This document shows positions 14,250 through 18,781 of a stretch of DNA of 18,781 nucleotides, in pieces; position 1 is the stretch's first letter, and each line of letters opens with the position of its first letter. The translations under genes were made by a program, and so were the position numbers. The notes beneath the pieces were generated by a model. It was given only the letters and a program-made list of their open reading frames with translations, ran no database searches and was not told the origin of the DNA. The DNA is from Verrucomicrobiota bacterium (GTDB lineage: Bacteria > Verrucomicrobiota > Verrucomicrobiia > Methylacidiphilales > Verrucolacustridaceae): assembly GCA_010025475.1 (NCBI GenBank), contig RGTE01000011.1, forward strand, positions 1-18,781, given 5' to 3'.

Positions 14250-15523
14250 CCGGTTCGGTGTTGAATCGCCAACAACGTGATGTCATCCGATGGCTCGGCC
14301 CCACGCGCAAACTTGGCCACTTCCCGCACCACCTGCTGGGTCAGCTGCTCGGGCGAAAGCCGGGCCTGCCCCCGGACCGCCTCCTTCAGGCGATCCTCCC
14401 CAAACAACGCCCGTTCCGGGTTCATCGCCTCCGTGACCCCATCCGTATACACCAGCAGGGTCTCCCCCGCCTTTAGTTCAATCTGCCTGTGCCCGAATTT
14501 TGCATCCTCAAAAACCCCCAAGGGCATCCCGCCGGAAGGCTCATAGACCGGCTCCCCCGCTGTTGGAATCAGGATGGCCGGATTGTGGCCTCCCATTCCG
14601 TATTCGATCCGACCCGTGGAAGTCTCCACGATTCCGAGGATCATGGTGACAAAGAGGTTTGCCTGATTTTCGGCGCATAGCTGGGCGTTGACCCTCTGCA
14701 GAATTTCCAGCGGCCGACGCCCCGGTGTGGCCGTGGCGCGGATCAGGGTTCGGGTCACCGCCATGAACAACCCCGCCGCCACCCCCTTGCCGGAGACATC
14801 CCCCACCACAAAACAGATCTTTCCGTTCTCCGCCGGAAAAAAGTCATACAAATCGCCGCTGACCTCCTTGGCCGGATCCAACCGGGCAAAAATTTCCACA
14901 CCCGGCGCCTGTTCCCGGGTGGGAAAGGTTTTCGGCAGAAGCCCTTGCTGCATTTCCCGCGCCAAGTCCAAGTCCCGTTGGACCTGGGCGCGCTCCAAGG
15001 CCGCATCATGGGCCCGGATCCGGACCAAGGCGGCGGTCACCAGTCCGGCAAAATATTCCATCAACTCCTCATCGGCCTGGCTGAAGGCCGCCCGCCCCTG
15101 CGGATTCAGAAACTCGATTACCCCCAGACAATCCTCCCCGTCCAGCAGCGGGGCCGCCAAGAGGGCTTTGGTCTTCCAGCCGGTCTGCTCATCCGCCTGG
15201 GTGAAAAACCGCGGATCCCGGGTGACATCATCCACCCGGATCATCTTTTTTTCCTTCATCGCCGCCCCCACGATCCCCTGCCCGGCCGGTACCCGCAGTT
15301 CGCCCAGCTGCGGCTGGCTGTCGCCATGGGCGGAATGAATCACCAGATCGCCGGTAGCCGGATCCGGAAGAAAAACGGAACATGCCTCCGCACGCATCCA
15401 AGGCCGGCTCTTTTCCAAAATCATCTCCAGCAGTCCCAACAGGGCCGGCTCTTTCCCGATCTCACCGGCCAATCGCAACAGTCCCACGTAACCGTCGGCG
15501 GACCCGGGGGATGCTGTGCCCAT
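14246..15523 (-). CDS. GAF-domain SpoIIE/RsbU-type PP2C serine phosphatase
   Basis: This is a predicted cytosolic signalling phosphatase, 425 residues. The GAF sensor domain spans about 30-170 (ACSVFLPDPATGDLVIHSAHG, VPAGQGIVGAAMKE, KALLAAPLLDGEDCLGVIEF). A helical linker with ALERAQVQRDLDLAREMQQGLLP follows, the usual RsbU-type connector. The PPM domain (about 205-425) has metal-binding Asp224 in SGDLYDFF, Asp242 in GDVSGKGVAAGLFMA, Asp361 in LVYTDGVTEAMNP and Asp413/414 in PSDDITLLA. Family members dephosphorylate anti-sigma-factor antagonists in partner-switching circuits. No STAS or anti-sigma kinase gene is in the window, so its target is unknown. The only operon partner is the coupled 77-residue protein. 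The start is ATG 15523, divergent from the cupin gene. Confidence 0.93.
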   Translation of the reverse strand: MGTASPGSADGYVGLLRLAGEIGKEPALLGLLEMILEKSRPWMRAEACSVFLPDPATGDLVIHSAHGDSQPQLGELRVPAGQGIVGAAMKEKKMIRVDDVTRDPRFFTQADEQTGWKTKALLAAPLLDGEDCLGVIEFLNPQGRAAFSQADEELMEYFAGLVTAALVRIRAHDAALERAQVQRDLDLAREMQQGLLPKTFPTREQAPGVEIFARLDPAKEVSGDLYDFFPAENGKICFVVGDVSGKGVAAGLFMAVTRTLIRATATPGRRPLEILQRVNAQLCAENQANLFVTMILGIVETSTGRIEYGMGGHNPAILIPTAGEPVYEPSGGMPLGVFEDAKFGHRQIELKAGETLLVYTDGVTEAMNPERALFGEDRLKEAVRGQARLSPEQLTQQVVREVAKFARGAEPSDDITLLAIQHRTG

Positions 15524-15583
15524 GAAAGGAATTTAACCGCTCTGGCGGTTGTCAGAAAGAATTCCTTCAGGCATGGTTTTGGC

Positions 15584-15985
15584 GTGTTCCCGACCATCCG
15601 CCTGCCAAATACCACCCTCTGGGAACCTGGACCTTACCCGGGCGTGGAGTTCGCCGCTCTTTCCCATGATCCCGCCACGGGCGCCCGGTTTCTTCTGCGC
15701 CGTTTTGCCCCTGGTACGATCATTCCTGCCCACCGCCACCCGGAAACGTCGGAATCGGTCGTGGTTTTGAAAGGCAAATGGATCGAGGGAAAGGTCGCCT
15801 ACGGCCCCGGCTCCTATTTCCACGCTCCCAAAAATACCGTCCACGGACCTCACACCGCAGATAACGAAGTGATCAGTGTAACCTGGTATGACGGCCCTTT
15901 GACCGTGGAAACCTCGGACGATTCCGGCGTGCAACCGGGGGCCGTTCCGCCCCCCACCGGCACTACCGGCTCTTCGCCGGCGTAA
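15584..15985 (+). CDS. ChrR-like cupin-domain protein
   Basis: This is a single-domain cupin of 133 residues from GTG 15584. The first cupin motif fits the consensus G-x5-HxH-x4-E-x6-G exactly, with His50, His52 and Glu56 in GTIIPAHRHPETSESVVVLKG. Motif 2 supplies His87 in GSYFHAPKNTVHG. These four would bind one metal. Layout and the APGTIIPAHRH wording resemble the C-terminal cupin of anti-sigma factor ChrR, but the zinc-binding anti-sigma half is absent. The start is uncertain because the frame is open far upstream and GTG is the only common start codon in the gap. The ligand or reaction is unknown. Its last 23 bases overlap the convergent OmpA-like gene. Confidence 0.8.
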   Translation: MFPTIRLPNTTLWEPGPYPGVEFAALSHDPATGARFLLRRFAPGTIIPAHRHPETSESVVVLKGKWIEGKVAYGPGSYFHAPKNTVHGPHTADNEVISVTWYDGPLTVETSDDSGVQPGAVPPPTGTTGSSPA

Positions 15986-16934
15986 AAACAATCTCCACGC
16001 GGCGGTTTTTGGCTTTGCCCTCCGCCGTGTCGTTGGGAGCCACCGGTCGGCTATCTCCGTACCCCACCGCCGAGAGCCGGTCGGCCGGCACCATTCCGCT
16101 CGCTTCCAGCGTGCGCACGGCCACCGCCGCCCGGGCTGTCGAAAGCTCCCAGTTGGTGGGGTAATACTGGGCCAACACCGGAGCCAACGGATCCGTGTCC
16201 GTATGGCCCTCAACCCTGACTTCATCCTGCGTCTTGTTCGCGGCCTTTGCCAACTTGCGCAACACATCCACCCCTTCCGGCGAAAGCTCTGCGGAGCCAC
16301 TCGGAAAAAGAATCTCACTGGCGACGGTGACCTTGAGCTGGTCCTTCAGTCGGGAGATTTGAACATCCTTATCCGCCAACTCCTTCTTAAGACTTTCCTC
16401 CAGCTTGACGTCCGTTTGACTCGCCGAAGCGCCGGCCGCCTGGAGCTTTTCCATCTGGACTTGCTGATCGGCCAATTTTTTTTCCAGGACCTGTTTTTCC
16501 GAGGCGGACAAATCCTTGAACTTGGCAAACTCAGCTTGAACCTGCTCCAGCTGCAAAGCCGCCTTTTTGGCTTTTTCCGCCTCCCCTTTCAATTGATCGA
16601 CTTGGGTACGGGCGGATTCCCCCGCTTGTTCGGATTCCTTCAGCCGGGTTTCCAGGGCCGCTGCTTTTTGCTCGGCTTCGGTCAGTTGACTCCGGGCTTT
16701 CAGGTCGCGGTTAAAATAATAGCCGCCTCCCCCGAGCCCCAGAACTGCCGCCGTGGCCAAAGCGGCTGTCTTCCAGGCGACCACCGTGGCCGCACTGGAA
16801 GCCACGGTTTTGGCGGCTCCGGTTGCCGCACTTTTGGCGAGGGAGTTTCCCGCCGCCGGTACGGAGACAGGCAATCCAGTCCCCTTGGGCAAGGGAGCGG
16901 GGGCAGGAGAAGGCGTGGGGGTCGACTCAGCCAT
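15963..16934 (-). CDS. OmpA/MotB-like peptidoglycan-binding protein with coiled coil
   Basis: This envelope protein of 323 residues is anchored in the inner membrane. The N-terminus is a Pro/Ala-rich cytoplasmic tail, followed by one transmembrane helix (about 53-74, WKTAALATAAVLGLGGGGYYF). A long charged coiled coil runs from about 77 to 205. The OmpA domain has SEILFPSGSAELSPEG, VEGHTDTDP, NWELSTARAAVAV, LSAVGYGDSRPVAPN and KNRRVEIVF. These are the usual peptidoglycan-contacting blocks, as in MotB and Pal. It likely spans the periplasm and grips the cell wall; there is no MotA partner. It follows the SYLF gene by 9 bases in a probable operon. Its 3' end overlaps the cupin gene. Confidence 0.9.
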   Translation of the reverse strand: MAESTPTPSPAPAPLPKGTGLPVSVPAAGNSLAKSAATGAAKTVASSAATVVAWKTAALATAAVLGLGGGGYYFNRDLKARSQLTEAEQKAAALETRLKESEQAGESARTQVDQLKGEAEKAKKAALQLEQVQAEFAKFKDLSASEKQVLEKKLADQQVQMEKLQAAGASASQTDVKLEESLKKELADKDVQISRLKDQLKVTVASEILFPSGSAELSPEGVDVLRKLAKAANKTQDEVRVEGHTDTDPLAPVLAQYYPTNWELSTARAAVAVRTLEASGMVPADRLSAVGYGDSRPVAPNDTAEGKAKNRRVEIVFTPAKSR

Positions 16935-16943
16935 GGTCGAAAC

Positions 16944-17657
16944 TTAGTTCTTTTTGTCTTTGGTCGGGGTCTTGCCCTCGATTTTCGGTTTGTTGTCGAG
17001 ATTCTCCAAAACCTTCCAGAGTTTTTTTACAGCCTCTGGGGTCTTCTTGACCTTGCCGTCGAGAATTTCCCTGGGAGTCAGCCTCTCCCCGTAAAAATTC
17101 TCATTGGTATCGTCCGCCGATCCATAACCAAGTCCGGAAAGCGATACCCCTCCAAACAGCCCCTTCGTGAAGCTGTAGGTGTAAACCGGGGCGTTCACCG
17201 TAGCCACTCCAGCCGAAAGTTCCCGTCCCACCGGTCCGGCCGTCCCCTCCACCTCCGCACTGCTGGTGTAGTTGCCTTTTTGGGAGAACTGTTTGACCGC
17301 CTCTTCGGTGTTGAGGAGCAAAACATAATCCTGGGAAGAGCCTCCCGCCTGAAATCCAACTCCCGCACCCGCCGCGGAAATCGCCGTCGGATGGGACCAC
17401 TTCTTTCCCTGCCGGACCACGACCAACCCATCGCCCCCTTCCCCCGCCACGATGAAGCCCGCTTTGATGATCCACATGGTCACCAAACCCTTGGCATTGT
17501 GAAACACCTCCCGTGGAATGCTGTCTCCTTGGGCTTTCCCGTACTGCTCCAGGATATCAATCGTTTTATCGATCCTCTCCTCCATGCTGCTGACAGCAAA
17601 GGAAGGAAGCGGGACTGCGATGACCAGGGCGATCAGGGTGGGGAGGATGAATTTCAT
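16944..17657 (-). CDS. SYLF-domain lipid-binding protein (YSC84/Ysc84 family)
   Basis: This is a secreted or periplasmic protein of 237 residues. A signal peptide is clear (MKFILPTLIALVIAVPLPSFA, cleavage near 21). The SYLF domain follows with the family blocks IPREVFHNAKGLVTMWIIKAGFIVAGEGGDGLVVVR, WSHPTAISAAGAGVGFQAGG, DYVLLLNTEEAV and VYTYSFTKGLFGGVSLSG. Eukaryotic SYLF domains bind phosphoinositides; the bacterial role is not known, and outer-membrane or lipid association is inferred. The C-terminal tail is Lys-rich (KPKIEGKTPTKDKKN). Close spacing to the OmpA-like gene suggests a joint envelope function. Confidence 0.92.
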   Translation of the reverse strand: MKFILPTLIALVIAVPLPSFAVSSMEERIDKTIDILEQYGKAQGDSIPREVFHNAKGLVTMWIIKAGFIVAGEGGDGLVVVRQGKKWSHPTAISAAGAGVGFQAGGSSQDYVLLLNTEEAVKQFSQKGNYTSSAEVEGTAGPVGRELSAGVATVNAPVYTYSFTKGLFGGVSLSGLGYGSADDTNENFYGERLTPREILDGKVKKTPEAVKKLWKVLENLDNKPKIEGKTPTKDKKN

Positions 17658-17702
17658 GGCCAGAGCATGTCCGGTTGCTTTTGCCTTGGCAATCGGTTCC
17701 CG

Positions 17703-18140
17703 CTACGTCCGCCCCTCGTCCGCATCGATGTAGTCAAAAAAAGTCTGAATTTCGTCTCGGGTCTCCCATCCAGCCTCTTTTTTTCGGAAGGCAAGCCGGT
17801 CCGCAAGGTCATCCCGCCAACCTCGTTTGCTCAGATAGGCGCTCCAAATGGCCCGCTCTTGGGTATCCCGCTTCAGTCCGTGCGTCTGGCACCAGTGAAA
17901 AAGATCCCGGTCGGACCCCCCTTGCTTCAATCGATCCCGCAGCTTGGGATAGGAAACGCCGAGAAAATCGCAGCAGGCCCCGTCGAATCCTTTTCCTAGA
18001 TTCTCCAGGTAATCGGCCGGCAGCTTTCCGGCCTGCTCCAGTCGCAACTTGTCCAGCATCCGACCGAAATACACCAACCCCTCCACTTCCTCCCGGGGGC
18101 TCCTCAAACCTGGCACCGGTTTTCGCACGCTCTCCCTCAT
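17703..18140 (-). CDS. DUF5069-domain protein
   Basis: This cytosolic protein of 145 residues covers one complete DUF5069 domain. Hallmarks are LRSPREEVEGLVYFGRMLDK, GKLPADYLENLGKGFDGACCDFLGV, GSDRDLFHWC, KRGWRDDL and the terminal IQTFFDYIDADEGR. The domain is found mainly in Verrucomicrobiota and other PVC bacteria and has no known function. Its start overlaps the cbpM-like stop as ATGA, so it is probably made together with the DnaJ-type chaperone pair upstream. A link to that chaperone is inference. It is followed after 45 bases by the SYLF gene. Confidence 0.9.
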   Translation of the reverse strand: MRESVRKPVPGLRSPREEVEGLVYFGRMLDKLRLEQAGKLPADYLENLGKGFDGACCDFLGVSYPKLRDRLKQGGSDRDLFHWCQTHGLKRDTQERAIWSAYLSKRGWRDDLADRLAFRKKEAGWETRDEIQTFFDYIDADEGRT

Positions 18141-18454
18141 CGTCTCATGGCCTCCCGCAGGCTGCGGATTTCCTCCTCCAGCTCCTCAACCCGGGCGGCC
18201 AGATCGAGCACTAAACCTGCCCCCGTGGCCGGCACGCCGTATTCGACTCTCAGCTGTTCAATTCGTCGGACTAAAAAAAGCGTTCCTTCGCCAAAGCGCC
18301 CCACCTGACCCTCCTCTCCCAGCAATCCCATCTCGGAATATTGCCGTACCGCCTCAACCGTGGTCTCCGCCCGTTGAGCCAACTCCTCGAACGAGATCTC
18401 CTTGGGCGATTCCGACCACACCTTCCTCGCCAAATGCTTGCGATGGCCCCTCAT
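18137..18454 (-). CDS. cbpM: CbpM-like MerR-family chaperone modulator
   Basis: This small helical protein of 105 residues starts 3 bases after the DnaJ-type gene. A MerR-like helical segment, ISFEELAQRAETTVEAVRQYSEMGLL, is followed by GRFGEGTLFLVRRIEQLRVEYGV. It ends in a coiled tail, LVLDLAARVEELEEEIRSLREAM. In E. coli CbpM binds the J-domain of CbpA and inhibits it. The position directly behind a CbpA-like gene makes this role likely. DNA binding as in a HspR-type regulator is the alternative. It is coupled downstream to DUF5069 by ATGA. Confidence 0.83.
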   Translation of the reverse strand: MRGHRKHLARKVWSESPKEISFEELAQRAETTVEAVRQYSEMGLLGEEGQVGRFGEGTLFLVRRIEQLRVEYGVPATGAGLVLDLAARVEELEEEIRSLREAMRR

Positions 18455-18457
18455 GAC

Positions 18458-18781
18458 CTATTCCCTTGCCCTCGGACACCAATGGCTTTCTTCCGCCAGC
18501 TTTTCCCAAAGTTTTTTTTGCTCCTGATTGACTTCGGTCGGCACCGCGATTTCCAAGACAGCGTATAGATCCCCACGTTCTCCATCCTCCCGCGGCAGAC
18601 CCTGCCGCCGCAACCTCAGTTTTTGCCCGGCCGTGGATCCGGCTGGCACTTTCAAGGAGACCGCCCCGTCCAGCGTCGGCACAGGGACGCTTGCCCCCAA
18701 TACCGCTTCCCAAGGCGCCACTTCCACATCCACAAAAAGGTCGCTTCCCTCCACCCTCAGATCGGGATGGCGGGCCAGCCG
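18458..18781 (-). CDS. cbpA: DnaJ-family co-chaperone CbpA, C-terminal part (runs off right edge)
   Basis: Only the last 107 residues are visible. They form the second substrate-binding barrel of a DnaJ protein: RLARHPDLRVEGSDLFVDVE, then APWEAVLGASVPVPTLDG, KVPAGSTAGQKLRLRRQGLP and GDLYAVLEIAVPT. The APWEA wording and the ending LWEKLAEESHWCPR resemble E. coli CbpA, a type II J-protein without zinc finger, more than DnaJ. The J-domain that stimulates DnaK lies outside the window. The frame is open to the edge, and a GTG at 18754 is internal. It heads the leftward operon with cbpM and DUF5069. Confidence 0.9.
   Translation of the reverse strand, partial: RLARHPDLRVEGSDLFVDVEVAPWEAVLGASVPVPTLDGAVSLKVPAGSTAGQKLRLRRQGLPREDGERGDLYAVLEIAVPTEVNQEQKKLWEKLAEESHWCPRARE

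Noticed and set aside
15966..15980. CCGGC/GCCGG hairpin at the cupin-OmpA overlap as a bidirectional terminator
   Set aside because: The stem is only 5 bp, lies in coding sequence of both genes, and is not followed by a U tract on either strand.
15533..16318. 261-codon minus-strand frame through the cupin and OmpA region
   Set aside because: It is Arg/Trp-rich with no motif; the same DNA encodes a cupin on + and the OmpA domain in another minus frame.
16203..17999. 598-codon open frame on the + strand across the OmpA, SYLF and DUF5069 genes
   Set aside because: It is antisense to three well-supported genes, its translation shows no domain or plausible composition, and absence of stops follows from the codon bias of the genes on the other strand.

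Overview
The window reads as a dense, moderately GC-rich bacterial chromosome segment with no gene-free stretch over 300 bases. A member of the Verrucomicrobiota or a related PVC lineage from an illuminated aquatic habitat is the best guess. Grounds are a DUF5069 protein, a light-driven rhodopsin next to a Blh-type carotene dioxygenase, and the mix of envelope proteins. No rRNA or marker gene is present, so this placement is inference.

Layout. At the left edge a family-A DNA polymerase gene runs leftward out of the window. It encodes the polymerase domain without either nuclease domain. Divergent from it is a tight rightward cluster, pdxJ - acpS - nnr - sugar-phosphate transferase - rlmN, whose first three junctions are ATGA 4-base overlaps. 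A leftward block follows: a DCC-family (DUF393) protein, a family 5 uracil-DNA glycosylase coupled through GTGA, tRNA-Leu(GAG) with its own sigma70-like promoter inside the end of the glycosylase gene, a copied tRNA 3' end, and glpX. Then come a rightward PsiE-like membrane protein, a leftward aldehyde dehydrogenase and a rightward mazG.

The most interesting part is 11.56-13.44 kb: a proton-pumping rhodopsin, a strong intrinsic terminator, and blh, which makes retinal from beta-carotene. The rhodopsin keeps the Asp/Thr/Glu proton-pump set and the retinal lysine. It has Met at the spectral-tuning site and Gly at the position that opens a carotenoid-antenna window in xanthorhodopsin-type pumps. 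Its reading frame has no ordinary start codon ahead of helix A. A Shine-Dalgarno plus TTG start sits in another frame just upstream, which points to a 1-base indel or an odd start. The neighbouring aldehyde dehydrogenase shows a similar start problem.

The right part holds a small TPR protein, a GAF-SpoIIE phosphatase translationally coupled to a 77-residue unknown protein, and a ChrR-like cupin. It ends with a probable five-gene leftward operon: cbpA (partial) - cbpM - DUF5069 - SYLF lipid-binding protein - OmpA-like peptidoglycan-binding protein. No CRISPR array, insertion sequence, prophage or toxin-antitoxin module was recognised.
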